DNA of 64,000 nt from an uncultured Chloroflexota bacterium. GTDB lineage: Bacteria > Chloroflexota > Dehalococcoidia > GIF9 > AB-539-J10. The translations under genes and the position numbers were made by a program. The stretch covers positions 1 through 64,000 of the forward strand of contig CAISEW010000031.1 of the NCBI GenBank assembly GCA_903884455.1. The letters are read 5' to 3'. Under the pieces are notes generated by a model. The model worked only from the letters and a program-made list of their open reading frames with translations. It had not been told where the DNA came from and made no database searches. Below are positions 40,295 to 50,550 of this stretch, piece by piece (position 1 is the stretch's first letter; each line of letters begins with the position of its first letter).

Positions 40295-41449
40295 CTATGG
40301 GAGTGGCTTGATGCCCATACCTGACATAATTGCCAGCATGACTGCGGCGGCCATAACCGAACCTATCTGACCACCGGCATTAGCACCTACAGCATGGAAC
40401 AACAAAAAACTTCTCGGATTTGCCTTCTGTCCTTCTTTTTGCACTACTCTTGCTGACATTGGAAAAGCCGAGGTACCGGCGGCACCGATAAGGGGGTTTA
40501 TTTTTCCCTTTGTTATCACCCGCATGAGCTTACCAAGCAAAACCCCTGTTACAGTATCAAGTGCAATCGCTACTAACCCGAGAATAAACACCAGTATGGT
40601 CTGCCAGCGTAGGAAATTGCCGCCCAACATAGAGGCGCCGATGCAAAGCCCCAAGAAGAGGGTTACTATGTTGGTCAAAGTTGATTCGGAAACGTTTACC
40701 AGCCTTTCGAGTACACCAGACTCCCTCATGAAATTCCCCAGCATAAGCATTCCCATTAACGGTGCCCCCATCGGAGCTATAAGTATGGTAACTATTCCAG
40801 TCACCAGGGGGAAAAGGATTTTAACTCTCTGGGAAACCTTTTTCTCACCAGGCTCCATAAGTATGGCGCGTTCTTTTTTGGTGGTTAAGGCTCTCATAAT
40901 AGGAGGCTGAATAATCGGCACCAGAGACATATAGGAATAGGCAGCGATTGATACCGCCGGCAATAGTTCACGTGCATATTTAGTGGTGACATATATGGCG
41001 GTAGGACCATCACAGGCACCTATTATGGCTATGGAAACAGCCTCCTGGCGGACGAATCCAAGTTGCAGAGCCAAAAGGAGGGTCAGAAATATGCCAAATT
41101 GACCGGCAGCGCCAAAGATAAGCACACGCGGGTTGCCCAGCATGGGGCCAAAATCTATCATGGCGCCAAGTCCGAGAAAGAGAAGGCAGGGAAATAGCTC
41201 GGTAAGGATACCCCTGGTATAGAGCAAATTTATAATGCCACCTTCATCGTATGCCGATAAACCAGCCAGGGGAAGATTTCCTAAGATTATGCCAAAACCG
41301 ATAGGTACCAATAGAAGAGGCTCAAATTTTCTGGCAATACCCAGATAAAGGAGAAGACAGCCCAGAAAAACCATAATGGCGCTTTGCCAAGTAAGGCTGG
41401 CAAACCCTTGTACCAAGCTAGAAAGAGCTGAAATAAGGACATCCATCAA
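40295..41449 (-). CDS. Sodium ion-translocating decarboxylase beta subunit (OadB/GcdB/MmdB family)
   Basis: GFGIILGNLPLAGLSAYDEGGIINLLYTRGILTELFPCLLFLGLGAMIDFGP, SIAIIGACDGPTAIYV, GAAGTSAFPMSARVVQ. Confidence 0.94.
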   Translation of the reverse strand: MMDVLISALSSLVQGFASLTWQSAIMVFLGCLLLYLGIARKFEPLLLVPIGFGIILGNLPLAGLSAYDEGGIINLLYTRGILTELFPCLLFLGLGAMIDFGPMLGNPRVLIFGAAGQFGIFLTLLLALQLGFVRQEAVSIAIIGACDGPTAIYVTTKYARELLPAVSIAAYSYMSLVPIIQPPIMRALTTKKERAILMEPGEKKVSQRVKILFPLVTGIVTILIAPMGAPLMGMLMLGNFMRESGVLERLVNVSESTLTNIVTLFLGLCIGASMLGGNFLRWQTILVFILGLVAIALDTVTGVLLGKLMRVITKGKINPLIGAAGTSAFPMSARVVQKEGQKANPRSFLLFHAVGANAGGQIGSVMAAAVMLAIMSGMGIKPLP

Positions 41450-41487
41450 AAGCCTCCTTACTTTATATATTGAGTATCATTCCCAAT

Positions 41488-41628
41488 CTAGCCCTCGCTC
41501 TCTTCGTCTTCCTTCCTAGGGAATAGCTTGATTAGAAGACGAATTAACAGGGTTAATAAGTAAAGTGTGATAAATGTGACACCCATCCCCAAAACTGTCA
41601 TGGTTAAACCAAAAGCCCAATCTTTCAT
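41488..41628 (-). CDS. Small single-TM protein, OadG/decarboxylase gamma-like (46 aa)
   Basis: Not in ORF track. Minus-strand translation MKDWAFGLTMTVLGMGVTFITLYLLTLLIRLLIKLFPRKEDEESEG*; ATG overlaps the ATPase TGA (ATGA); sits directly upstream of the beta subunit. Confidence 0.8.
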   Translation of the reverse strand: MKDWAFGLTMTVLGMGVTFITLYLLTLLIRLLIKLFPRKEDEESEG

Positions 41629-44441
41629 ATTTCACCCCCAATTGTACTCAGTATTTTTTCGGGTCTAGCCGTTTTATTAATCCTCCGGTAGATAAATTTG
41701 ATGATTTCAACGATTAAAAAGCCCGAGATAGATATTGGTACTATCCACATCCAGTCTTCTGGACCCATGTGCACTACATGGAACGGACCAGTTAAAGCGG
41801 GTATATACAGCACACCCATTAGCAGAGCCAACGAACTAAGATTGGCATATATCAGCCACTTGTTACTGAGGGGTCCCAATTTGAAGAAACTGTGTATTTC
41901 AGAACGACAGGCGAGCGCGGTGAACAGCTCAAATAAGACCATGGTACACAGCACCATGGTTTGCGCCTCCGGTATGAGCGGATTACTAAAGTCTCGCCAC
42001 GAACCTCCTTCGGAGGTCAGCTTCCATATAAACATAGGTACCATCGTAGCCGCCATGGCAACGCCAATAGCCCCAATTGTAATCAGCATATTTCTAGAAA
42101 AGATACTTGATTGAGGGTCACGAGGTGGTTGTTCCATAATATCCGGGTCACTGGGGTCAACAGCTAGAGCCAGCGCTGGCAGCCCATCGGTGGTCAGGTT
42201 TACCCAAAGCAAATGAATAGCCAGTAGCGGCAGGGCCATCCCCATGAGACCGGCGACGAACATTATAAGTACCTCACCGACATTACAAGAAAGCAAGTAA
42301 ATCAAATACTTCTTTATGTTCTGGAAAATACCCCTGCCTTCTTCAACGGCAGCAACAATAGAGGCAAAGTTGTCATCGGTCAGTACCATTGCCGCTGCTT
42401 CCTTGCTTACATCAGTGCCGGTAATACCCATAGCAACGCCGATGTCAGCTTTCTTCAGAGCTGGGGCATCGTTTACACCATCCCCTGTCATAGCTACGAT
42501 CTCGCCTCTCTTGTCAAAGGCTTCTATTACCCTCAGCTTATGGGCTGGCGATACACGGGCATAAACCTCAATATCCTCTACACTGTTCTCGAACTCTTCA
42601 TCTGTTAACTTATCAAGTTCGGCCCCAGTTAGAGCAATGCCCTTCTTAAGAAGACCTAGTTCCCTGGCTACTGCCATGGCAGTAAGTTTATGGTCGCCAG
42701 TAATCATTACTGACTTTATTCCCGCCTTATCACATAACCTAATAGCTTCTTTTACCTCTTCGCGAGGCGGGTCAATCATACCTGCCAGACCGACAAATAC
42801 CATACCTGCTTCGGAATCCTCTCTGTAAGTTGGTATTTCAGGGAATCGCTTATAGGCCATACCGAGCACACGCAATGCCTCACCCGCCATTTGCCTGGCA
42901 GTATCCAGTACTTGAGCTTTATCGTTTTCAGTTAGCGGCCTTTCCTTGCTATCTATCAGAATATAGGAACAGGAATCCAGGATTACTTCTGGAGCACCTT
43001 TAGAATATGCTACCCTACCCTCCTGGGTATTATGTATTGTGGTCATTCTCTTCCTTTCTGAGGAGAAAGGAATTTCATCTATACGTGAGAATTTGTCATT
43101 AGCCTCTTCCTGCAATAGCCCGGCTTTGGCGCTGACAACTACCAGGGCTCCCTCGGTGGGATCGCCCTTTATACCCCAGACTCCATCAACGGAAACCAAC
43201 CTGGTGTCATTGCACAAGGTATTTACTTGCATTAAGGTTTGTACTGCCGTGTCTTGAGATACGTCCATAGCCTTGCCATTGAGCTGAAATTGGCCCTTGG
43301 GCTCGTAACCCACTCCACTGACGTTTATCAATCTGCCGCCTGTATAAATCTGGCGCACTGTCATCTGGTCTTGAGTTAGGGTGCCGGTCTTATCCGAGCA
43401 AATAACCGTGGTACAGCCCAGCGTTTCCACAGCAGACAAGCGCCGAACCAGGGCATGGCGTTTTACCATTTTCTGTACGCCTATAGATAGGGAGATAACC
43501 ACTACTGCCGGCAGAGCCTCAGGCACAGCTGCCACCGCCAAGCTCACACCCCAGATAAACATCTGTAAAATTACGCCGCCGGTGATAGCCCCGGAGCTTA
43601 TCAAGGTTCGTACTAACACAAGGCCAACGACGATGGCAACCACACCCAGACAAGCATAGCCAAGCCACTTACCCACCTTGTCCAGGTTCTTTTCCAGAGG
43701 CGTTTTCTCTTCCTCCACCTCCTGAAGCATAGCGGCAATCTTGCCAAATTCTGTTTGCATTCCGGTGGCTATGGCGATGCCTTTACCCCGCCCATAAGTC
43801 ACAGCGGTGCCGCTATAAACCATATTCTTCCTATCACCAATAGCTATATCAGTGTCCTCAATCACCTGGGTAACCTTCTCCACCGGGGTTGACTCCCCAG
43901 TAAGGGAAGCCTCATCGGTCCTCAGGTTAAAAGCTTCAATCAGACGCAAATCAGCCGGAATCTTGTCTCCGGTGCTCAACACAACTATATCGCCTGGCAC
44001 TATGTCCCTGGCTGGTACTTCTACGTCTGCGCCTTCTCTGATTACAGTGGCAGTGAGAGCCGCCATCTTTTTGAGAGCTTCCATCGCTTTCTCTGAACGA
44101 TATTCCTCAATCACACCAAGGGCAACGCAGGCTATCACGATGGCAAATATCACAATAGCATCAGTAATTTCCTCAGGTAGCCCGGTTCCCGGCTTGTAAC
44201 TGACTATGCCCAGACCAACTGAAATAACCACTGCCGCCATAAGGATAATGATTAAGGTACTCTTGAACTGCTCTGCAACCAATGACCAGACGGAGATCTT
44301 CTTCTTTTCTTCCCTGAGTTCGTTCGGTCCGTATTGAGCCAGGCGTTTTTCGGCTTCTTCAGGAGTCAAACCTTCGGCGTTTGAGCCCAAAGAACTGACA
44401 ACCCCGGCTACATCCAGGTTATACCATGCCTTTCCTTCCAT
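41625..44441 (-). CDS. P-type cation (Ca2+)-transporting ATPase, P2 type
   Basis: CSDKTGTLTQDQMTV, LTGESTPVEKV, MITGDHKLTAMAVA, MTGDGVNDAPALKKADIGVAMG, AAVPEALPAVV. Confidence 0.95.
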   Translation of the reverse strand: MEGKAWYNLDVAGVVSSLGSNAEGLTPEEAEKRLAQYGPNELREEKKKISVWSLVAEQFKSTLIIILMAAVVISVGLGIVSYKPGTGLPEEITDAIVIFAIVIACVALGVIEEYRSEKAMEALKKMAALTATVIREGADVEVPARDIVPGDIVVLSTGDKIPADLRLIEAFNLRTDEASLTGESTPVEKVTQVIEDTDIAIGDRKNMVYSGTAVTYGRGKGIAIATGMQTEFGKIAAMLQEVEEEKTPLEKNLDKVGKWLGYACLGVVAIVVGLVLVRTLISSGAITGGVILQMFIWGVSLAVAAVPEALPAVVVISLSIGVQKMVKRHALVRRLSAVETLGCTTVICSDKTGTLTQDQMTVRQIYTGGRLINVSGVGYEPKGQFQLNGKAMDVSQDTAVQTLMQVNTLCNDTRLVSVDGVWGIKGDPTEGALVVVSAKAGLLQEEANDKFSRIDEIPFSSERKRMTTIHNTQEGRVAYSKGAPEVILDSCSYILIDSKERPLTENDKAQVLDTARQMAGEALRVLGMAYKRFPEIPTYREDSEAGMVFVGLAGMIDPPREEVKEAIRLCDKAGIKSVMITGDHKLTAMAVARELGLLKKGIALTGAELDKLTDEEFENSVEDIEVYARVSPAHKLRVIEAFDKRGEIVAMTGDGVNDAPALKKADIGVAMGITGTDVSKEAAAMVLTDDNFASIVAAVEEGRGIFQNIKKYLIYLLSCNVGEVLIMFVAGLMGMALPLLAIHLLWVNLTTDGLPALALAVDPSDPDIMEQPPRDPQSSIFSRNMLITIGAIGVAMAATMVPMFIWKLTSEGGSWRDFSNPLIPEAQTMVLCTMVLFELFTALACRSEIHSFFKLGPLSNKWLIYANLSSLALLMGVLYIPALTGPFHVVHMGPEDWMWIVPISISGFLIVEIIKFIYRRINKTARPEKILSTIGGEI

Positions 44442-44939
44442 GCGTGCAACGCTCCTTAGTGATTTCTCAGAACCCAGTTATCTGTGTTCTGGCGCATGAC
44501 TACTCGCTTTTGACAAACGAACAGAAAGAAAGCGAGAATCTGTAATACCATAAAACGCATAATAGTTTAATTTTTCTAAAAGGGAAGGTTATCACACCCC
44601 TGAAATTTTGCCTAGGGGTTCTTGTTTTTTGCAAAAACTTACCTATCACGAAGGAACTAGCTTGAAGGTATAAGGCACTCTCAAGTTTCATCTCCGAGTT
44701 TGGCAGTAAAGTTCTCACGGCTATAGCATAAGCAATCCCCAAAAATAGTCGAGCCTTTACCCTGATTGCAAGCGAAGCAGCACTGTCTTAGTGGTTACAT
44801 AGTTTGTTCCGAACGGAGGCGGATAATATCATCCGAGTTCGCTTTGGGGCCATGCCTGGCAACCAAAATGCCGTGCCATAGCAGGAAGAGAACAACAAGG
44901 CCAAGCTATTTTAACGGCAGATGGTATAATGAACCAGTA

Positions 44940-45027
44940 GGAGAGGTGACCGAGTGGTTGATGGTGCCGCTCTCGAAAAGCGGTCTCCGATTATATCGGA
45001 GCGTGGGTTCGAATCCCACCCTCTCCG
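44940..45027 (+). tRNA. tRNA-Ser (CGA)
   Basis: GGAGAGG/CCTCTCC acceptor, anticodon loop CTCGAAA, long variable arm (TCTCCGATTATATCGGAG), T-arm GGGTTCGAATCCC. Confidence 0.95.
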
Positions 45028-45028
45028 C

Positions 45029-45120
<92 letters not shown>

Positions 45121-45157
45121 CCTGCGCCAAGGCTACGGCTGGCAAGCCAGATTTACT

Positions 45158-45397
45158 ATGTGGTACGTATATATACTGAAAAGCGCGATCGACAACAAGC
45201 TCTATGTAGGTTCAACGAATGATATTGCCCGCCGATTGACTGAACATAACTCTGGGAAGGTTGATTCTACGAAAAATAGGACGCCATTAAGGCTAGAAAC
45301 ATATTTTGCAGTTAAAGATAAATCCAGAGCAATTGCACTTGAACAATATTTTAAAACCGGGTCGGGTAGGGCTTTTTTACAAAAACGAATCCTTTAG
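45158..45397 (+). CDS. GIY-YIG domain nuclease (79 aa)
   Basis: MWYVYILKSAIDNKLYVGSTNDIARRLTEHNSGKVDSTKNRTPLRLETYFAVKDKSRAIALEQYFKTGSGRAFLQKRIL; YVYIL and YVG core, R and E/K motifs. Confidence 0.9.
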   Translation: MWYVYILKSAIDNKLYVGSTNDIARRLTEHNSGKVDSTKNRTPLRLETYFAVKDKSRAIALEQYFKTGSGRAFLQKRIL

Positions 45398-45571
45398 CCG
45401 TCGAAGCTCTATCAGAGCGTAGTCGGCCACCCTCTCCGTCAATAACAAGCAATAGACGATGCTTTAAAATGATGCGGTTGCCCAATCCATGTAACCACAC
45501 AAAATCTTCGATTTTGTAGGGCACGGGAAAACGAAGTTTTTCAGAGGTAAATAGATAAGAATAAAAAGAAA

Positions 45572-45645
45572 TCGGGGTGAGAGGATTTGAACCTCCGACC
45601 ACCTGAACCCCATTCAGGTGCGCTACCAGGCTGCGCTACACCCCG
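45572..45645 (-). tRNA. tRNA-Pro (GGG)
   Basis: Minus-strand cloverleaf, acceptor CGGGGTG/CACCCCG, anticodon loop ATGGGGT, T-arm GGTTCAAATCC. Confidence 0.94.
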
Positions 45646-45718
45646 TCGCCATGACTTCCCTTGATATGTTATCATAGTGACCGAAACAAAGAAAATTATA
45701 GATTGGCAGGTGTGATTC

Positions 45719-46975
45719 ATGGCTAAGAAACAGAAGAAAGCTACATCTGAGCGAGCCCCCACTAAGCACCAACTCTCCAAATGGCAGCGCCAGATGAAAA
45801 TACGCCGAATTGTGATAATCGCTGCCGTTGTTTTCCTGGCTGGCATTTCGAGCTGGGTGGGCTATGGGTACTATAAGGACTATAAGGCCAGAGTTGGGCC
45901 CTTGCGTGAGGTTATGATTGAGGTAAACGGCGTCAACTTTACTATGGAATACTACGTAAAGATGCTCAATGCTGTTGTCGATACAGCTGTTGCTGGAGGC
46001 CTGAATTCCACGTTCATCTCTTCTTATGCCCATTATATTGCTAATGTGGTTGCCGATAATATTATCAATGCTGAATTGGTAAGACAAGAAGCTACGGGTC
46101 TGGGCATTACAGTTACTACTGCGGAGGTAGATGCGAGGTTAAAAGAATCTGGGTATGATGAGGCATATCGAGATTGGATCAGGGCTGTTTTGTTGCATGA
46201 AAAGCTTAATGAGGAATACTTTGGTCCCCAGCTGCCTGTCACAATGAATCAGAGTCATGTGCAAGTAATGCTTGTAGAGAGTCAAGAGGTAGCTACTGAG
46301 CTAATAGCCGAAATCGAGGCTGGGGGCAACTTCACCGCTTTAGCTGAGAAGTTTTCCTGTAACTCCTCGGTTGAAGGCGATTTGGGTTGGCTGCCCGAGG
46401 AGCTAATGCCCAATACCTTGATTGCCAATCCCGCTTTTAACCTTACCATCGGAGAGCTAAGCCAGCCTATTTATGATGAAACCGCGATTAAGAATATCGG
46501 CTATTGGCTTATAGAGGTTACTGATAAGCAAGATGAAAAGATAAAAGCCAGAGCCATGCTGCTGGGCAGCGAGGCGGAGGCAGAGTGGGTTAAAGCCAAA
46601 TTGGTTAGTGGAAACTTCAGCTCCTTAGCTATGAATTATTCCCAGCATAAAAGCAAAACTGGAGGTGGTGAGCTTGGTTGGCTAAAAGTAGGGAATATGA
46701 GCAGCACGGCTTTCGACACAGTTGCCTTCAACCTTACTGTCAACAAGGTAAGCGAGCCAGTTAAAGATACATCGGTCCAAACCACCGGTGGCTATTGGCT
46801 AGTTAAGGTTATAGATAGGGGTGACCACGAGCTTGAAGAGAAAGTCAAGGGAGAGCTGATAGACAATTACTATAACGCCTGGCTTGCAGAATGGACAAAG
46901 GAAAGCACAATTGCAACTCACCTAGAGGCAGACAAGATATCATGGGCTGTAAACAAGGTTTTGGAGGGAAGGTAA
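45719..46975 (+). CDS. Membrane-anchored peptidylprolyl isomerase (PrsA/SurA-like, two parvulin-type domains)
   Basis: N-terminal TM, SurA-N-like segment, repeated FTALAEKFSCNSSVEGDLGWLPEELM and FSSLAMNYSQHKSKTGGGELGWLKVGNM. Confidence 0.9.
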   Translation: MAKKQKKATSERAPTKHQLSKWQRQMKIRRIVIIAAVVFLAGISSWVGYGYYKDYKARVGPLREVMIEVNGVNFTMEYYVKMLNAVVDTAVAGGLNSTFISSYAHYIANVVADNIINAELVRQEATGLGITVTTAEVDARLKESGYDEAYRDWIRAVLLHEKLNEEYFGPQLPVTMNQSHVQVMLVESQEVATELIAEIEAGGNFTALAEKFSCNSSVEGDLGWLPEELMPNTLIANPAFNLTIGELSQPIYDETAIKNIGYWLIEVTDKQDEKIKARAMLLGSEAEAEWVKAKLVSGNFSSLAMNYSQHKSKTGGGELGWLKVGNMSSTAFDTVAFNLTVNKVSEPVKDTSVQTTGGYWLVKVIDRGDHELEEKVKGELIDNYYNAWLAEWTKESTIATHLEADKISWAVNKVLEGR

Positions 46976-46982
46976 CACCATA

Positions 46983-48275
46983 ATGAAGAAGGCTATTGGC
47001 ATCGGCTTACTGGGCTTAGGGGTTGTCGGCAGTGGTGTGGCTGAAGTTCTAGTCACCAAGGCAGACAACCTGGCTGAGCAAGCAGGACTTTCCTTAATTC
47101 TGAAAAAAGTGCTGGTGCGCGATGTGCATAAACGACGCTCGGTCAAAGTTAGTCCCAACCTGTTAACCAGCCACCCTGAAGAAGTCTTCTCTCATCCTGA
47201 GGTAGATATAGTAATCGAACTCATGGGAGGCGAACATCCTGCCAAAGAATATATAGAACAAGCCATCACCAGCGGAAAGCACGTAGTTACGGCCAACAAG
47301 GAGGTAATGGCTAAACATGGATACGAGCTATTCTCTCTGGCCGGGAAACATAATGCTGACCTCCGCTATGAGGCAAGCGTAGGTAGCGGCATACCACTCA
47401 TCTCTTCTTTCCAACAAGACCTAGCCGCCAATAAAATCTCGGCCATCCATGCCATCCTTAACGGCACTACTAATTATATTCTGACCCGAATGGGACAAGA
47501 GGGACTGGATTTTGCTTCGACCCTAAAACAAGCCCAAAAATTAGGTTATGCTGAAGCCGATCCCGCTAATGACATAGAGGGAATAGATGCTGCTTATAAA
47601 CTGGTCATCTTATCCAACCTGGCCTTTCGGACTAGATTTGTCCCGCAAGATGTATACCGCGAAGGAATATCAAATATTGCCGCTCGAGATTTTCTGTATG
47701 CCAAAGAATTCGGCTATGCTATAAAACTTCTAGCCATTGCCAAGAGAGATGATGACAAAGTGGAGATGAGGGTTCATCCCGTTTTTATTCCCCAGGATTC
47801 CCAGTTAGCTAAAGTAGATGGGGTTTATAATGCCGTCGAGGTGGAAACTGACTTAGCTGGCAAACTAGTCTTTTATGGGGAAGGGGCTGGAGCTCTCAGA
47901 GCTTCTAGCGCTGTTATGGCTGATGTATTGGCGATAGCCAGGAATATCTATCGCGGCGTAAATAATGTTCCTGAACTAAGATTAAACCAGCGAGTGACTG
48001 TTAAACCCATGTCCGAGTTAAAGACACGGTATTACCTCAGGTTGAATGCGCCTGACCGCCCCGGTGTTTTATCCCAAATCTCCAAAGTTCTGGGCGACAA
48101 TTCTATAAGCATTTCGTCCGTGATCCAGAAGGAAAGCGACCTGGCAGCACAAACCGCCATAATCGTCATTATGACCTATCCGGCGAAGGAGAAAGGGGTG
48201 CAAAAAGCTCTTAAGCAATTAAGGCAGCTACCAGAGGTTAACGAGGTTAGCAACTTCATCAGAGTCGAGGAATGA
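46983..48275 (+). CDS. hom: Homoserine dehydrogenase with C-terminal ACT domain
   Basis: IGLLGLGVVGSGVAEVL, GKHVVTANKEVMAKHG, AILNGTTNYILTRM, YAEADPANDIEGIDAAYKL; C-terminal YYLRLNAPDRPGVLSQIS. Confidence 0.96.
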   Translation: MKKAIGIGLLGLGVVGSGVAEVLVTKADNLAEQAGLSLILKKVLVRDVHKRRSVKVSPNLLTSHPEEVFSHPEVDIVIELMGGEHPAKEYIEQAITSGKHVVTANKEVMAKHGYELFSLAGKHNADLRYEASVGSGIPLISSFQQDLAANKISAIHAILNGTTNYILTRMGQEGLDFASTLKQAQKLGYAEADPANDIEGIDAAYKLVILSNLAFRTRFVPQDVYREGISNIAARDFLYAKEFGYAIKLLAIAKRDDDKVEMRVHPVFIPQDSQLAKVDGVYNAVEVETDLAGKLVFYGEGAGALRASSAVMADVLAIARNIYRGVNNVPELRLNQRVTVKPMSELKTRYYLRLNAPDRPGVLSQISKVLGDNSISISSVIQKESDLAAQTAIIVIMTYPAKEKGVQKALKQLRQLPEVNEVSNFIRVEE

Positions 48276-49351
48276 AGCAAGGCGTCCTAAAAAGATATCG
48301 TGATTTCTTGCCAGTTACCCCGACTACGCCTCTGATTACGCTCGGGGAAGGCGATACCCCTTTAGTGAGGTCACGGATTTTAGAGAAAGAGCTTGGCTGT
48401 GGTGAGCTTTATTTTAAGCTTGAAGGCTGTAACCCCACCGGCTCTTTCAAAGACCGGGGCATGGTGGTGGCGGTGGCTAAGGCGGTGGAAAGCGGTAGCC
48501 AGAGCATTATTTGCGCCTCCACAGGTAACACCAGCGCTTCGGCAGCCGCTTATGGCGCTAGATTCGGATTAAAAACTATTGTCATTATCCCCAAAGGGAA
48601 GATAGCCACGGGAAAGCTGGCCCAAGCCCTTGTTTACGACGCCCAGATTATAGGCATAAAAGGTAATTTCGACCAGGCACTTCACATAGTGCGTGCCTTA
48701 ACCCAAAAATACCCCGTTACCCTGGTAAATTCACTAAATCCTAATCGCATCGAAGGTCAGAAAACGGCAGCTTTTGAGATTATAGACGACCTGGGGGATG
48801 CTCCCGATTATCTCTTCATCCCTGTGGGCAATGCCGGCAACATTACCGCTTACTGGAAGGGATTCGTAGAATATAATCGCGCAGGCAAGGCCAGCCACAC
48901 TCCCAAAATGATGGGCTTTCAGGCTGCCGGCGCTGCCCCCATAGTGCTGGACAAGGTTATCAAACGACCCAAGACCATTGCCACAGCTATTCGCATTGGC
49001 AACCCTGCTAGCTGGCAGAAGGCAGTAGCCGCCCGGGATGAGTCGGGAGGCATCATTGACTGTGTTACCGATGACGACATTATGAATGCCTATAGATTGA
49101 TGGCCATCAAAGAAGGTATCTTCGGCGAGCCAGCTTCAGCAGCTTCCCTAGCCGGGCTTATTAAGTTAGCTAAAAAGAAAGACTTCTCGGACAAGCGTGT
49201 AGTTTGCATCGTCACCGGCACCGGCCTAAAGGACCCCGGTGTGCCAGCAAGATATGCCCGGGCACCCATGGAGCTCCCTGCTGACCTGGCGGCCGTTGAG
49301 GAAGTTTTGAAATTCCCGACCTCGGCAATTCCTGGCTACGCCCGGAGATGA
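48272..49351 (+). CDS. thrC: Threonine synthase
   Basis: KLEGCNPTGSFKDRGM (PLP Lys), ASTGNTSASAAAYGARFGL; start overlaps the hom stop. Confidence 0.95.
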   Translation: MKQGVLKRYRDFLPVTPTTPLITLGEGDTPLVRSRILEKELGCGELYFKLEGCNPTGSFKDRGMVVAVAKAVESGSQSIICASTGNTSASAAAYGARFGLKTIVIIPKGKIATGKLAQALVYDAQIIGIKGNFDQALHIVRALTQKYPVTLVNSLNPNRIEGQKTAAFEIIDDLGDAPDYLFIPVGNAGNITAYWKGFVEYNRAGKASHTPKMMGFQAAGAAPIVLDKVIKRPKTIATAIRIGNPASWQKAVAARDESGGIIDCVTDDDIMNAYRLMAIKEGIFGEPASAASLAGLIKLAKKKDFSDKRVVCIVTGTGLKDPGVPARYARAPMELPADLAAVEEVLKFPTSAIPGYARR

Positions 49352-49406
49352 CAAGAGGCAGAGAGCCAGAGTGGTATTGTACAGAGAATAACACTGGGTT
49401 AAGGAA

Positions 49407-49982
49407 GTGAAAACTATGCCAAAAATTGTTACCGAAGCTATAGGGAAATTCAGCCAGCACTATCCCAAGGTGGCAGTTATAGTTACCGCTAGTGCCCGGG
49501 GCAGGGATGATGCCATGACCGCCGCCTGGCATAGTTCAATTTCTTTTAAGCCACCCCTCTATGGCATCGCCATTACATCTAAAAGATTTACTTACCAGCT
49601 TATCACGGAAAGCCGGGAGTTTGGCATTAATTTCATTCCTTCAGAAAAAGCCTCCCTGGCCGCTGCCATTGGCGGCACTTCCGGACAGCAGATGGACAAA
49701 TTTGAGAGATTGAATATCCAGAAAGAGAAGCCTTTGAAGACCACGGCACCTATCATGAAAGATGCTTATGCTGCCTATGAATGCAAGCTGGTAGATAGTA
49801 AGCCCTATGGTGACCACATCTGGATAGTCGGTGAGATTGTAGCTGTGCACTTCCTCGAGGAGGCATTTACCGCGACGGAGGTTCTCGACCTGAATAAGAT
49901 AAAGCCGCTCCTTTACCTCGGTTCGGATTTCTATGCCAGCACGGATAAAAACAGCGTAAGCTTTGTAAAGAGGGGGATTTAG
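49407..49982 (+). CDS. Flavin reductase-like FMN-binding protein
   Basis: VAVIVTASARGRDDAMTAAWHSSISFKPPLYGIAITSKRFTYQLITESREFGINF. Confidence 0.9.
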   Translation: MKTMPKIVTEAIGKFSQHYPKVAVIVTASARGRDDAMTAAWHSSISFKPPLYGIAITSKRFTYQLITESREFGINFIPSEKASLAAAIGGTSGQQMDKFERLNIQKEKPLKTTAPIMKDAYAAYECKLVDSKPYGDHIWIVGEIVAVHFLEEAFTATEVLDLNKIKPLLYLGSDFYASTDKNSVSFVKRGI

Positions 49983-50549
49983 ATGGTTAATCAAGATAGA
50001 ATCAAACTGGCAATTGCCTCCATAATAAAGGCTATTGGTGAGGATCCCCTCAGAGAGAGCATAAAGGATACGCCACAGAGGGTGGCTGAAATGTATGCCG
50101 AGCTCTTTTCCGGTTTGGATGTCGACCCTAAAGCTGAACTGGCGGTGGACTTTGAGGAAGGATATGAAGAGATGGTGATTCTAAAGGACATCCCCTTCTA
50201 TTCCATGTGTGAACACCATCTCCTGCCCTTCTATGGCGTAGCTCATGTCGGTTATATCCCTAGCCCCGGTGGTAGAGTGGTAGGGGTAAGCAAGCTGGCC
50301 AGGGTGGTAGAAATTTGCGCCAGGCGCCCTCAGCTTCAGGAAAGGATGACCCAGCAAATTGCTGACGCTATCTTTGAAGCACTACAACCTGCTGGCGTGG
50401 CTGTGGTTATCCAGGCCGAGCACTTATGCATGGTTATGCGCGGGATAAAAAAGCCCGGGACAACTGTGATAACCTCGTCGGTGAGAGGGAATTTCCGAAG
50501 CAAGGTAGCAACTCGCAGTGAATTTTTGTCCCTGATTCAAAAGAAGTAG
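49983..50549 (+). CDS. folE: GTP cyclohydrolase I
   Basis: [58 protein letters not shown]. Confidence 0.97.
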   Translation: MVNQDRIKLAIASIIKAIGEDPLRESIKDTPQRVAEMYAELFSGLDVDPKAELAVDFEEGYEEMVILKDIPFYSMCEHHLLPFYGVAHVGYIPSPGGRVVGVSKLARVVEICARRPQLQERMTQQIADAIFEALQPAGVAVVIQAEHLCMVMRGIKKPGTTVITSSVRGNFRSKVATRSEFLSLIQKK

Positions 50550-50550
50550 T

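Noticed and set aside
45541-45846. ORF containing GVAQPGSAPEWGSGGRRFKSSHPD
   Set aside because: Translation through tRNA-Pro(GGG); a typical spurious protein.
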